Below are positions 8,998-18,900 of a stretch of DNA of 59,015 bases, in pieces. A program made the translations under genes and the position numbers. The first letter of the stretch is position 1, and the number at the start of each line of letters is the position of its first letter. Source of the stretch: Marivita sp. Lineage in GTDB: Bacteria; Pseudomonadota; Alphaproteobacteria; Rhodobacterales; Rhodobacteraceae. Location of the stretch: the NCBI RefSeq assembly GCF_020055675.1, contig NZ_JAIPUS010000020.1:1-59015 (forward strand), in the 5' to 3' direction. The notes under the pieces are model-generated. The model worked only from the letters and a program-made list of their open reading frames with translations. It ran no database searches and was not told where the DNA came from.

Positions 8998-10470
8998 TTA
9001 AACCCCGTAGATGCTGCCGAATTTTTCTTCGAGGTAGGTCAGCAGCGGCGCCTCGTTCGGTGCGAAACCGCATGCCCGCTCGATCACGTCGCGCGGTTCG
9101 TACAGCCCGCCATGGCGCTGCACATTGTCCCGCAGCCATGTCGTCGCGCCGGACGTGTCACCCGCCGCCATTTGCGGGTCCAGGTCAGGCACGGCCTGGC
9201 GCAACGCCTCGTGCAGGCACCCGGCATAGACATTGCCCAGCGAATAGGTCGGGAAATACCCGAACAGGCCCACCGACCAGTGCACGTCCTGCAGGACACC
9301 GTTTGACGGCTTGTCCACCGCATAGCCGAAATCCGCCTCGAAGCGTGTGTTCCAGGCCTCTTCCAGATCGGTCACATCCAGCGACCCCGCAATCAACTGG
9401 CGCTCCAGGTCATATCGCAGAAGGATATGCAGGTTGTACTGCACCTCGTCGGATTCTGTACGGATGAAGCCTCGGTGCACCCGGTTCACCGTGGCAAAGA
9501 ACGCCTCCGCATCGGGGATGCCGATATCGCCGAACGTCTCGACCATCTGGCCCAGCAGCCAGCCCGTGAACGCCCGCGAGCGGCCAAGCTGGTTCTCGTA
9601 AATCCGGCTCTGGCTTTCATGGACTCCCATCGACACACCCTGGCCCAGAGGCGTCAGCAGATAGGCTTGGTCGATATTCTGCTCGTAAGACGCGTGGCCA
9701 ACCTCGTGGATTGTCGAATAGATGCAATTGAAGGGGTCGATCGGGTTGGTGCGTGTCGTGATGCGCACGTCGTTGCCCGATCCCGAGCTGAACGGATGAA
9801 CCGCCTTGTCCACGCGTCCCCGGCTCATGTCGTAGCCAAAACCCTTGGCAATCTGCCGGGCCAGCCGCATCTGCGCGTGCTCATCAAAGGTGCCGCGCAA
9901 GGCAGCAGGGGCAGGCGCCCCCAGGACACTGTCTCGCAACGCCACCAGGCGTGGCCGCATGGCCCCGAACATCGCGTCCAGGTCTGCCGCCGTCGCGCCC
10001 GGCTCGTAATCTTGCAACAACGCATCATAGGGATCGCCGCCATCGGCAATCGCCGCGCCCTCCTGGCGCCTCAGGTCGAGGACGCGCTCCAGGGTCGGGG
10101 CGAACGCGGCGAAATCATCGTTTGCCCGCGCTTCGGCCCAGACGCCCTGCGCGACCGACGTCGTGCGCGCAAGCTCGGCCGCCAGATCGGCCGGGACCTT
10201 CGAGCTTCGTTCGAAACTGCGCCGGATATGGCGAAGGTTGGCGCGCCCCTCCGCGTCCGTTGGCGCGGCATTCTCCAGCCACTCCGCGACACGCGGATCG
10301 GTGCGGCGCGCGTGCAGCACCGATTCCATCGCGCCGATCTCGTCGCTTCGCTGGGTGACCGCACCGCGCGGCATCACCGTTTCCTGATCCCACCCAAGGC
10401 GTCCGGCAACTTGGCCCAAGGCTTCGGTTTCGCGGCAAAAGGCCATCAGGTCATCATAAGCCGTGCTCAT
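8998..10470 (-). CDS. M32 family metallo-carboxypeptidase
   Basis: A 490-residue enzyme with the zinc motif HEVGH at residues 255-259 (within STIHEVGHASYEQ). The family-typical SESQSR-like segment (VHESQSRIYEN) and FTRTES-like segment (RGFIRTESDEVQYNLH) follow. M32 enzymes (Taq carboxypeptidase type) remove single C-terminal residues and are cytosolic; no signal peptide is present. The start at 10470 (MSTAYDDL) overlaps the stop of ctaA by four bases (ATGA on the minus strand), so it is translationally coupled to heme A synthase. That pairing is more likely economical packing than shared biochemistry. Confidence 0.92.
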   Translation of the reverse strand: MSTAYDDLMAFCRETEALGQVAGRLGWDQETVMPRGAVTQRSDEIGAMESVLHARRTDPRVAEWLENAAPTDAEGRANLRHIRRSFERSSKVPADLAAELARTTSVAQGVWAEARANDDFAAFAPTLERVLDLRRQEGAAIADGGDPYDALLQDYEPGATAADLDAMFGAMRPRLVALRDSVLGAPAPAALRGTFDEHAQMRLARQIAKGFGYDMSRGRVDKAVHPFSSGSGNDVRITTRTNPIDPFNCIYSTIHEVGHASYEQNIDQAYLLTPLGQGVSMGVHESQSRIYENQLGRSRAFTGWLLGQMVETFGDIGIPDAEAFFATVNRVHRGFIRTESDEVQYNLHILLRYDLERQLIAGSLDVTDLEEAWNTRFEADFGYAVDKPSNGVLQDVHWSVGLFGYFPTYSLGNVYAGCLHEALRQAVPDLDPQMAAGDTSGATTWLRDNVQRHGGLYEPRDVIERACGFAPNEAPLLTYLEEKFGSIYGV

Positions 10471-11615
10471 GTGGTTGCTCCTCGAATGGATTGTTGGGCC
10501 GGGTATTGCGCAGCAAACCGTGCCCGCAGGACCAGCACCCACAGGATCACCGCGCCAACCTGGTGCGTGATCGCGATCTGCCACGGCGCCATATAAAGCA
10601 CCGTCACGATGCCCAGCACCATCTGGACCCAGAGCATGGCAAAGACCGCATTGAAGCGAACCCGCGTGTTCGCGTTCGGCGACTTGCGCGCGCGCACCCA
10701 GACGAAGATGCCAAAGACCAACAGCAGATAGCCCGCGATCCGATGCATGAATTGCACGAGCCCCGCGTTTTCAAAGAAGTTGCGCCACACCGGCTCCAGC
10801 TCGAACGGGAAGGGCGGCAGGAAGGCGCCCGCCATCAGCGGCCAATCGTTGTAGGTGCGCCCGGCGTCGATTCCCGCCACCAGGGCGCCCAGCAGGATTT
10901 GCAGGAACGTGAAATGCATGAGCCCCGTGCCCAGCCCGAACAGCGCGCCGTCCCGTGACCGCCGGGCCTGCATCAGGTCGCGCTCCTCGCGGCCAAGCTC
11001 GAAGGTGTACCAGGCGATAAAGCCAAGGATGACAAACGCCAAGCCAAGGTGGGTCGCCAGCCTGTAGGACGCCACATCGAGCATCGTGCCCGTCAGGCCC
11101 GAAGACACCATCCACCAGCCGATCGCCCCTTGAATGCCGCCCAGCACACCAAGGATCAAGAGCCGCCCGGTCCACCCGGTGGGGATCTGTTTGCGCAACA
11201 GGAACCACAAGAAGCCCACGGCCCAAACAAGGCCGATGACGCGGCCAAGCTGACGATGGCCCCATTCCCACCAATAGATGAATTTGAAGTCGGACAGGCT
11301 CATGCCCTTGTTCTGCAACTGGTACTCCGGGATCGCGCGATAGAGTTCGAACTCCCGCTGCCAGTCGCCGGCGTTCATCGGCGGCAAGGCCCCGGTGAGC
11401 GGCCGCCACTCGGTAATCGCCAGACCGCTATCGGTAAGCCGGGTCAGCCCGCCAACGGCGATCATCACGGCAACCAGCGCAAAGAGCCCCATCAGCCAGG
11501 CCCGGATCGCTCCGCGCGCACCACGCTTGCCCGCGTCGATCATGCCGCCCTTCGGCGCCGCCTTGCGTGGCGTGTCATCGACCACGTCTTCGAAAATATT
11601 GCGATTTCCGCTCAT
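10467..11615 (-). CDS. ctaA: Heme A synthase
   Basis: A 382-residue polytopic membrane protein that oxidises the C8 methyl of heme O to the formyl group of heme A for cytochrome aa3 oxidases. About eight hydrophobic helices are visible. Conserved motifs include GGLTRLTDSGLAITEWRP near the N-terminus, FKFIYWWEWGHRQLGR, and the later heme-binding LVQFMHRIAGY and AITHQVGA, giving the expected His pairs. The start at 11615 (MSGNRNIFED) has an AGGAGG-type site directly upstream. The long form with a charged cytoplasmic N-terminus is typical of alphaproteobacterial CtaA. Confidence 0.95.
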   Translation of the reverse strand: MSGNRNIFEDVVDDTPRKAAPKGGMIDAGKRGARGAIRAWLMGLFALVAVMIAVGGLTRLTDSGLAITEWRPLTGALPPMNAGDWQREFELYRAIPEYQLQNKGMSLSDFKFIYWWEWGHRQLGRVIGLVWAVGFLWFLLRKQIPTGWTGRLLILGVLGGIQGAIGWWMVSSGLTGTMLDVASYRLATHLGLAFVILGFIAWYTFELGREERDLMQARRSRDGALFGLGTGLMHFTFLQILLGALVAGIDAGRTYNDWPLMAGAFLPPFPFELEPVWRNFFENAGLVQFMHRIAGYLLLVFGIFVWVRARKSPNANTRVRFNAVFAMLWVQMVLGIVTVLYMAPWQIAITHQVGAVILWVLVLRARFAAQYPAQQSIRGATT

Positions 11616-11678
11616 GCACGGACCTCCTGAGTTGGGCAAAAGACTAGGCCCGGGACGGGAGCGCTTCAAGGCGCGGAG

Positions 11679-12422
11679 CTACCCCTTGTTCTTCCAACGC
11701 ACCATTTGCCGCAGTATGCCGTGCAACATCTGCACATCGGCGCGCGTCAGCGGCATGCGACTCCACATGTTGCGCAGATTTCGCTTCATGCCGGCCGCCT
11801 TGATCTCGGGATAGAAGAAACCTGCCTCCTCCAGCCTGTCTTCATAGTGACCGGCCAGCTTGTCCATCTCGATCGCCGTGGCCCACTCGGTGCCTGCCAG
11901 TTCAGTTGTTTCGGCCGGTGCCACGATCGATTGACGCCGCCACTCGTAGCCGGTCAGCAAAACGCATTGTGCAAGGTTCAGGGATGGAAACTCCGGGTTG
12001 ACCGGTACCGAGATGATCGCATTCGCCAGGGCGATATCGTCATTCTCGAGCCCGGCTCGTTCCGGCCCGAAGAGAACGGCGACCGTTTCGCCGCTTGCGA
12101 TCTTTTCGCGGGCGATTTCCATCGCGCGCTCCGGAGTGACGACAGGTTTGGTCATGCCCCGCTGACGCGCCGTGGTGGCAAAGACAAAGGAACAATCCGC
12201 GACCGCATCGACGGTACGCGCTGTCACCACCGCATCATCGAGAACCCGCCCCGCGCCAGATGCCATGGCAACCGCTTTCTGGTTGGGCCAGCCGTCACGC
12301 GGGGCGACCAGCGCCATCCGGTCCAGACCGAAATTCAGCATTGCCCGCGCTGCCGCGCCGATGTTTTCCCCCATCTGCGGGCGCACGAGGACAAAACAGG
12401 GCTGCGGCGTGTCACTTGGCAT
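11679..12422 (-). CDS. trmJ: tRNA (cytidine/uridine-2'-O)-methyltransferase TrmJ-like (SpoU family)
   Basis: A 247-residue SPOUT-superfamily enzyme with the knot motifs RPQMGENIGAAARAMLNFG (motif 1), VAVLFGPERAGLEN (motif 2) and ISVPVNPEFPSLNLAQC (motif 3). These match TrmJ, which methylates position 32 of the tRNA anticodon loop using S-adenosylmethionine, and the C-terminal extension after the knot fits TrmJ as well. The start at 12422 (MPSDTPQ) is chosen because upstream codons in the same frame have no family resemblance. Other TrmH-family rRNA methyltransferases are possible alternatives. It is divergent from the ThiE-like gene with 142 bp between starts. Confidence 0.85.
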   Translation of the reverse strand: MPSDTPQPCFVLVRPQMGENIGAAARAMLNFGLDRMALVAPRDGWPNQKAVAMASGAGRVLDDAVVTARTVDAVADCSFVFATTARQRGMTKPVVTPERAMEIAREKIASGETVAVLFGPERAGLENDDIALANAIISVPVNPEFPSLNLAQCVLLTGYEWRRQSIVAPAETTELAGTEWATAIEMDKLAGHYEDRLEEAGFFYPEIKAAGMKRNLRNMWSRMPLTRADVQMLHGILRQMVRWKNKG

Positions 12423-12564
12423 GGCTCGGGACTCCGGTTCCGAAAATTTGCGCCTGACTAGTGCGCTGTCCCGCCAAGGGCAAGCCGTGCAAGCCATGCA
12501 AGCCCTTGGCGCATGGCGCGAAATCACGGTATAGACGGGCGAGCAAAACCAGAAGGGGCCGAAG

Positions 12565-13188
12565 ATGTCCAATGCAGAGCAGCCGCAGATCTACCTGATC
12601 ACGCCACCCGAGATCGAACTCAGTCATTTTCCCGAAGACTTGGCGCGTGTTCTGGACACGGTCGAGATCGCCTGCATCCGCCTGTCGCTGGCCACGCGCG
12701 ACGAGGACCTGATCCTGCGCGCCGCCGATGCCGTGCGCGAGGTGGCGCATCGGTTCGACGTCGCGCTGGTGATCGACACCCATGTGGTGCTGGCGCAGCG
12801 GCTTGGCCTGGATGGCGTGCACCTGACCGATGGCCCGCGATCCGTGCGTATGGCCCGCAAGGACCTTGGACCGGATGCCATCGTCGGCGCATTCTGCGAC
12901 CAGTCGCGCCATGATGGCATGACCGCGGGCGAGGCGGGTGCCGATTACGTCAGCTTCGGCCCCGTCGGCGACACCGCTTTGGGCGATGGATCGCGCGCCG
13001 AAACGGAGCTGTTCAAATGGTGGTCCGAAATGATTGAGATCCCCGTGGTCGCCGAAGGCGGGCTTGATCCCGAGATCATCCGCACCCTGGCACCGATCAC
13101 CGATTTCTTCGGCATCGGCGAGGAAATCTGGCGCAGCGAAAATCCGGTGATCGCGCTCAAGACCCTGGCGGCCGCGATGCCTGGCTGA
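12565..13188 (+). CDS. Thiamine-phosphate synthase-like (ThiE/TenI family) protein
   Basis: A 207-residue TIM-barrel protein of the ThiE/TenI group (YLITPP at the N-terminus, DGVHLTDGP, AGADYVSFGPV, PVVAEGGL). The phosphate-binding end of the barrel is recognisable. The usual ThiE GQxD segment reads HLTDGP, and the expected GPVFPTxTK loop reads GPVGDTALGDGS. Catalysis as a true thiamine-phosphate synthase is therefore doubtful from sequence alone. No other thiamine genes are near. The ribosome-binding site is AGAAGGGG, before the ATG. Confidence 0.75.
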   Translation: MSNAEQPQIYLITPPEIELSHFPEDLARVLDTVEIACIRLSLATRDEDLILRAADAVREVAHRFDVALVIDTHVVLAQRLGLDGVHLTDGPRSVRMARKDLGPDAIVGAFCDQSRHDGMTAGEAGADYVSFGPVGDTALGDGSRAETELFKWWSEMIEIPVVAEGGLDPEIIRTLAPITDFFGIGEEIWRSENPVIALKTLAAAMPG

Positions 13189-13194
13189 CCCGGG

Positions 13195-13246
13195 ACACCG
13201 GGGGCTCTGCCCCCGCCGCGCTTCGCGCGACTCCCCCGGGATGTTT
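13195..13246 (+). repeat. GC-hairpin intergenic repeat, copy A
   Basis: CGGGGGC-tct-GCCCCCG (13199-13215) is followed by a small CGCG-ctt-CGCG stem and then CTCCCCCGGGATGTTT (13231-13246). Copy B nearby is inverted and copy C is at 45.84 kb. It sits directly after the ThiE-like stop, so it may act as its terminator. Confidence 0.7.
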
Positions 13247-13256
13247 TAAAACCGGA

Positions 13257-13293
13257 GAGGTAACGGACCATTAACCTTAACGGCCGATAAACG
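13257..13293. promoter_or_regulatory. Cluster of TTAAC motifs, degenerate CtrA-like spacing
   Basis: The stretch contains GTAA-N7-TTAAC and, overlapping it, TTAA-N7-TAAAC, each one mismatch from the CtrA consensus TTAA-N7-TTAA. It lies between two convergent genes with no coding start nearby, so a promoter role would require an unannotated transcript. Low confidence. Confidence 0.3.
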
Positions 13294-13338
13294 ATCTTGC
13301 GGTACAGGCGGGGACGCCGATGACCGTAACCGGAGAAG

Positions 13339-13361
13339 CCCCCTGCCCACAAAGCAGGGGG
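13339..13361. repeat. Perfect 8-bp hairpin CCCCCTGC / GCAGGGGG
   Basis: The stem is perfect with a 7-base loop (ccacaaa), lying between repeat copies A and B. No T-run follows. It may belong to a larger composite element spanning 13195-13430. Confidence 0.6.
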
Positions 13362-13392
13362 TGGACCCGTGGTCTGATCTTCTCTGGTTTCG

Positions 13393-13426
13393 AAATATCC
13401 CGGGGGTTTGGGGGCAGAGCCCCCAA
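13393..13426 (-). repeat. GC-hairpin intergenic repeat, copy B (inverted)
   Basis: On the plus strand AAATATCCCGGGGG (13393-13406) precedes TTGGGGGC-aga-GCCCCCAA (13408-13426). The reverse complement matches copy A: a GC hairpin, then CCCCCGGGATATTT. It faces copy A and sits just after the SYLF gene on that gene's strand. Confidence 0.7.
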
Positions 13427-13477
13427 GGGCTGCAGACCCGCACATACCAAGCGGGGCTTGCCCGGCATGTCTCCGCG

Positions 13478-14035
13478 TCAGGGAATGATCCGCGTGTATT
13501 TGACGCCTTCCAGCGTTGCTCCGAGGCGCAGGCCGGCCTGACCGAAAATCACCGCGATGACAGGAGCCAGCGAGGTGGTTGTCTCCGCCGCGATTGTCTC
13601 GCCACCTTCCGGTATCGCGTATTCGACATTGGCACCGGCAGCCCATCCGGGGGAGCGGCGAAACTTCATCAGCGCGTCCTCGGTCATGAAGAACAGCACA
13701 TGTGCGTATTGCTGTGCGCCGATCTGCAAGCCCGCGCTGGCCTTGGTCGTGGAGTAGAAATCTACCGTCACGCCGCCGACGCGCAGCGCGCCGCGTCCGA
13801 AGGCGCCGCCAAGGCCCAGCCCCGCCTCTGTCACCAGCGGCATCACCAACAGGCCGTTGGCGTTCGAGGCCAATGCCTGGGTGCCGGGAAAGCGGCGGTA
13901 CATTTCGGCCAGGGTTGCATCGACCCGGGCGTCGATCCGGGCCGCGCCATTGCCGCCGACGCCATTGGCGCAGCCGGACAATAGCAGAATGCCGCCGAGG
14001 CCAAGGGCCATCTCACGTCGTGTCAGGGATGTCAT
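13478..14035 (-). CDS. SYLF-domain (YSC84-type) lipoprotein
   Basis: A 185-residue exported protein. The N-terminus TRREMALGLGGILLLSGC has a lipobox with Cys22 and an RR pair resembling a Tat signal, so it should be a membrane-anchored lipoprotein. The rest matches the SYLF/YSC84 lipid-binding domain: ALASNANGLLVMPLVTEAGLG, then GGVTVDFYSTTKASAGLQIG and FFMTEDAL, ending in a glycine-rich strand region. SYLF domains bind phosphoinositides in eukaryotes; the role of bacterial forms is unclear. It is convergent with the ThiE-like gene across the repeat-rich gap. Confidence 0.85.
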   Translation of the reverse strand: MTSLTRREMALGLGGILLLSGCANGVGGNGAARIDARVDATLAEMYRRFPGTQALASNANGLLVMPLVTEAGLGLGGAFGRGALRVGGVTVDFYSTTKASAGLQIGAQQYAHVLFFMTEDALMKFRRSPGWAAGANVEYAIPEGGETIAAETTTSLAPVIAVIFGQAGLRLGATLEGVKYTRIIP

Positions 14036-14161
14036 GTGTCTGCTCTTTCATTTTCGAAGATTGCCATAGCCTCGGAGTTCGGCTGTTCCGCCGATTGGGT
14101 ACAGTATAGCCACAACCGAGCGACCTGTCACCATCGACAGAGCCGTTTAGGCGATGGATCG

Positions 14162-15160
14162 CTATGCGTTGAGCAGGCGTGCAGCGGCCGGTGCGAAATA
14201 GGTCAGCACGCCGTCGCAGCCGGCGCGCTTGAACGCCATGAGGCTTTCCAGCATGACGCGGTCATGGTCCAGCCAGCCGCGTTCGGCCGCACCTGCCAGC
14301 ATCGCGTATTCGCCGGACACCTGGTAGGCGAAGGTCGGAACGCCGAACATGTCCTTGGTCCGGCGACAGATGTCGAGATAGGGCATGCCGGGCTTGATCA
14401 TCACCATGTCCGCGCCCTCGGAAAGGTCCCGCGCCACCAGGCGCATCGCCTCGTCGGAATTGCCCGGATCCATCTGGTATCCCGTCTTGTCGCCCGTGAA
14501 GGCGTCTGCGGCCCCAACTGCGTCGCGGAACGGCCCGTAAAAGGCACTGGCGTATTTCGCCGCGTAACTGAGAAGCGCGACATTGTGAAAGCCCTCGCGT
14601 TCCAATTCGCTCCGCATCGCCGCTATGCGGCTATCCATCATGTCGGACGGGCCGATGATGTCCGCGCCGGCGCGCGCTTGGCTGAGGGTCTGTTTCACCA
14701 AGGCCTCGACCGTGCGATCGTTGACGATATACCCATCCTCGGAAAATCCGTCATGCCCCGTTATGTTGTAGGGATCCAGCGCCACGTCAGTCATGACCAT
14801 GATATCCGGCACCGCGTCCTTGATCGCACGGGTCGCGCGGTTTGACAGGTTCTCGGGGTTCCAGGCTTCGGCGCAGTCTTCGGTCTTGAGTGCGGGATCG
14901 GTGTAGGGGAAAAGACAAATCGCCGGAATGCCGAGCTCATGCGCCTCGCGCGCGGCCGCCACCACCTTGTCGACCGAGCGTCGAAGGACGCCGGGCATCG
15001 TCGGCACCGGCTCCTCGATCCCCTCTCCGTCACGCACGAAGACCGGCCAGATGAAATCATCCGGTGTCAGGCTGTTTTCGCGGACCATGGCGCGCAGCCC
15101 TTCGGTGCGGCGCAGGCGGCGCAGGCGTGAGGCGGGAAAGGCGGGTGTAATCGGCGTCAT
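14162..15160 (-). CDS. hemB: Delta-aminolevulinic acid dehydratase (porphobilinogen synthase)
   Basis: A 332-residue enzyme that condenses two 5-aminolevulinate molecules to porphobilinogen, the second common step of heme, bacteriochlorophyll and B12 synthesis. Both Schiff-base lysines are visible: Lys202 in SYAAKYASAFYGPFRDA and Lys256 in MVMIKPGMPYLD. The metal-site region reads TDVALDPYNITGHDG rather than the cysteine-rich zinc motif, which fits the magnesium-dependent class. The start at 15160 (MTPITPAFPAS) follows AGGGAC; upstream in-frame codons lack family similarity. A 252-bp gap separates it from the divergent membrane-protein gene. Confidence 0.96.
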   Translation of the reverse strand: MTPITPAFPASRLRRLRRTEGLRAMVRENSLTPDDFIWPVFVRDGEGIEEPVPTMPGVLRRSVDKVVAAAREAHELGIPAICLFPYTDPALKTEDCAEAWNPENLSNRATRAIKDAVPDIMVMTDVALDPYNITGHDGFSEDGYIVNDRTVEALVKQTLSQARAGADIIGPSDMMDSRIAAMRSELEREGFHNVALLSYAAKYASAFYGPFRDAVGAADAFTGDKTGYQMDPGNSDEAMRLVARDLSEGADMVMIKPGMPYLDICRRTKDMFGVPTFAYQVSGEYAMLAGAAERGWLDHDRVMLESLMAFKRAGCDGVLTYFAPAAARLLNA

Positions 15161-15412
15161 CGGGTTGTCCCTGGGCTTTATCAGTGCCCAAGGGATGCAC
15201 CGCCCCCGCGCCCATGTCCAGACCCCGCTCGGACCAAACCGCGTGACAGCGCCGCCGCTCCGGTCGACAGGTGGCAACGCCGCGCCGGGGCTATCGGGCG
15301 CGCGGCCCGTCCGTGATGGATTGCGCACGCCATTTTACGCGCCAGCATCCGGCTCTGGGCAATCGCCGAACAGCGCGTTAGAGATCAGCGAAATTTAACG
15401 GGGGGCGCCACC

Positions 15413-15940
15413 TTGGATTGGTATTCTACCGTCTTCGAGCTTATCGACATGAGATCCTTTTCGAACCTCTGGTTCTGGATCGTTCTGGCCGTGGTGTGGT
15501 CATCGGCCAGCCATTGGGTGCTGGGTGTGCCCTATGACATGGTCAGCCGCGCCAAGCGACGCGGCGGTCAGGATGCCGAGGACCTGACAGACCTGTTGCG
15601 GATCAACACGGGCCGGATCCTCTATATTATCGAGGAGGCGGGTCTGTGGATCATCGCGGCGGGGATGTTTTTCCTTACCGGGTTTTTCATTCTCGGCTGG
15701 TTCTACGCGGTCGAGATTGCGCAGGCCCTGTTTTTGCTTGGCTTTCCCATGGCGATTGTCAGCATGCTCAGCGTCCGTACGGCGCGGGGTCTGCGCAACC
15801 AGGACGACAACCTCGACGCGGTCTACAGACGGCTGGCGCGACATCGCCTGTCCGTGCAGGCGATTGGCATGGTGTCGATCTTTGTCACTGCGATGTGGGG
15901 AATGTACGTGAACCTCAGCATTGGCGTGTTGGGCGGTTGA
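15413..15940 (+). CDS. Conserved membrane protein, function unknown
   Basis: A 175-residue protein with three or four hydrophobic helices (about residues 18-38, 74-112 and 145-172) and a positively charged internal loop (MVSRAKRRGGQ). It starts at TTG 15413 with a GGGGGG-type site nearby. I recognise the N-terminal pattern (MDWYSTVFELIDMRSFSNLW) as common in Rhodobacteraceae, where some annotations call it a SufBCD-associated component. Nothing in this window supports an iron-sulfur role. It is followed after 33 bp by mfd and probably shares its transcript. Confidence 0.75.
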   Translation: MDWYSTVFELIDMRSFSNLWFWIVLAVVWSSASHWVLGVPYDMVSRAKRRGGQDAEDLTDLLRINTGRILYIIEEAGLWIIAAGMFFLTGFFILGWFYAVEIAQALFLLGFPMAIVSMLSVRTARGLRNQDDNLDAVYRRLARHRLSVQAIGMVSIFVTAMWGMYVNLSIGVLGG

Positions 15941-15973
15941 CGCGGCCCGGCTGTCACGCCAAATGACAGCGCT

Positions 15974-18900
15974 ATGAACAAACCCCAGCACGTTATCATG
16001 GGCGGCGCGCCCGAAGGCTTCGATGCCCGTCTTGTCCTGGCCGAAGCCGAAAAGGCCGGCGGCGCCGTGTGCCATGTGGCGCGCGATGACCGGCGGCTGG
16101 CACAGATGCGCGATGCGCTGCGCCTGCATGCGCCCGACATCCCGGTTTTCGTGTTTCCCGGCTGGGATTGCCTGCCCTACGACCGCGTGTCACCCAACCC
16201 GGATATTTCGGCCGCGCGCATGGCGACACTGGCCGCGCTCACCCATGCGATGCCCGCGCAATATGTGCTGCTCTCCACGATGACCGCAGCGACGCAGAAG
16301 ATCCCGGCACGCGCCGTGCTGAAGGACGCGGCCTTCACGGCCCGGGTCGGCAACCGCGTGAACGAAGAGGCGCTGCGCAATTTCCTGGTGCGCATGGGGT
16401 TCAGCCAGGCGCCGACGGTGATGGAGCCGGGCGATTACGCCATCCGCGGCGGCATCATCGACATCTACCCGCCGGGCGACGGCGGTCCGGTCCGGCTCGA
16501 CCTGTTTGGCGACGTGCTGGACGGGGCGCGGCGGTTCGATCCCGCCTCGCAGCGGACGACGGAAAAGCTCGACGTCGTCGAGCTCGCCCCGGTTTCAGAG
16601 GTCATCCTCGACGAGGCGGCGATGACGCGCTTCCGGCAGAATTACCGGATCGAGTTCGGCACTGCGGGCAGCGACGATCCGCTCTACGAAGCGGTCAGCG
16701 CCGGGAGGAAGCAGGCCGGGATGGAGCATTGGCTGCCGTTCTTCCACGATCATCTTGAAACGCTGTTCGATTACCTGCCCGGTGTGCCGGTCACGCAGGA
16801 CGATCAGGTCACGCCCGCGCGGCTGGCGCGCTGGGACGGTATCGTGGATCAGTACGAAACGCGCATCGCCGCCCTGCAACAGAAATCGCGCATGGACACG
16901 GTCTACAAGCCGGTGTCGCCGGAACAACTCTACCTCGACGATGCCGCCTGGACGGCGGCCCTTGCCGATCGCCGGGTGGTCCAGTTCCACCCGCTGCAAC
17001 AGGCCTCGGGGCCGAACGTAGTGGATGCGGGCGGGCGCATCGGGCGCAGCTTTGCGCCAGAGCGGCAGCAGGAAAATATAAGCCTGTTCAGTGCGCTGGC
17101 GGATCATGTTCGCGCAAAGATGCAAGGCGGACCCGTGGTCATCGCGTCCTATTCCGATGGCGCGCGAGAGCGTTTGTCGGGACTGATCGAGGATGAAGGG
17201 CTGGGCGAAACGATCCCGGTCAACGATCTGACCCGCGTCGGCAAGCGCGGGCTTTACCTCACCGTGTGGCCGCTGGAGCAAGGTTTCGAGGCGCCTTGGG
17301 GGGAGGCTGGCAAAAGGGCGCGGATCACTGTCGTCTCGGAGCAGGACGTGCTGGGCGACCGGCTGATCCGGTCGCCAAGGAAGAAACGCAAAGCCGAGAA
17401 CTTCCTGACGGAAGCGCAATCGCTGTCGCCCGGCGATCTGGTCGTGCATGTCGACCATGGTGTCGGTCGGTATCTTGGGCTCGAGGTGGTCACCGCCGCA
17501 GGTGCGGCGCATGAATGTCTTTTGCTGGAATATGCAGAAAAAACAAGGCTTTACCTGCCGGTTGAAAATGTCGAACTGCTGTCCAAATTCGGACACGAAG
17601 AGGGCCTTCTCGACCGGTTGGGTGGGGGTGCGTGGCAGGCGAAGAAAGCCAAGCTCAAGGAACGCATCCGCGAAATTGCGGACCGGCTGATCCGTATCGC
17701 TGCCGAACGTGCGCTGCGAAAGGCGCCCGTGATGGACCCGCCGCCGGGGGCGTGGGACGCGTTTTCCGCCCGGTTCCCGTACCAGGAAACCGACGACCAG
17801 CTGCGCGCGATCGAGGATGTCATGTCAGACATGCATTCGGGCCAGCCGATGGACCGCCTGATCTGCGGCGATGTCGGCTTTGGCAAGACCGAGGTCGCGA
17901 TGCGGGCAGCCTTTGTCGCCGCCATGTCGGGCGTGCAGGTCGCGGTGATCGCGCCGACGACGCTGCTGGCGCGCCAGCACTACAAGGGTTTCGCCGAACG
18001 CTTCCGTGGATTTCCCTTGGAAGTCAGGGCCTTGTCGCGCTTTGTTTCGGCAAAGGATGCACAGGCTACCAAGGACGGCCTGGCGCGCGGCACAGTGGAT
18101 ATCGTGGTCGGCACGCACGCGCTTTTGGCCAAGGGCATCCAGTTCCAGAACCTCGGGCTGCTGATCATCGACGAGGAACAGCATTTCGGGGTGTCGCACA
18201 AGGAGCGGCTCAAGCAATTGCGCACGGATGTTCACGTGCTGACGCTGACCGCGACGCCGATCCCGCGCACGTTGCAGCTGTCTCTGTCCGGTGTGCGCGA
18301 CCTGAGCATTATCAGCACGCCGCCGGTCGATCGTCTGGCGATCCGGACCTATGTTTCGGAATTCGATGCGGTCACGGTGCGCGAGGCTCTGCTGCGTGAG
18401 CACTACCGCGGCGGGCAATCGTTTTTCGTCGTGCCCCGCGTGTCCGATCTGCCCGAGATCGAGGCGTTCCTGACAGAGCAGGTACCCGAGATCTCCTTTG
18501 TCGTGGCGCATGGCCAGATGGCAGCAGGCGAGCTCGACACCCGCATGAACGCCTTTTACGACGGCAAGTACGATGTGCTGCTGGCCACCACGATTGTCGA
18601 ATCGGGCCTTGATATCCCGACCGCCAACACGATGATCATCCACCGCGCCGATATGTTCGGGCTAAGCCAACTCTACCAGATCCGCGGCCGCGTGGGCCGG
18701 TCGAAAACCCGGGCCTATGCTTACCTGACAACGAAACCACGCACCAAGCTGACGCCCGGAGCCGAGAAACGGCTGCGCGCGCTTGGCTCGCTCGACACGC
18801 TTGGCGCGGGCTTTACGCTTGCCAGTCAGGATCTCGACATCCGTGGCGCGGGCAACCTGCTGGGCGAGGAACAATCCGGCCAGATGCGCGATGTCGGCTA

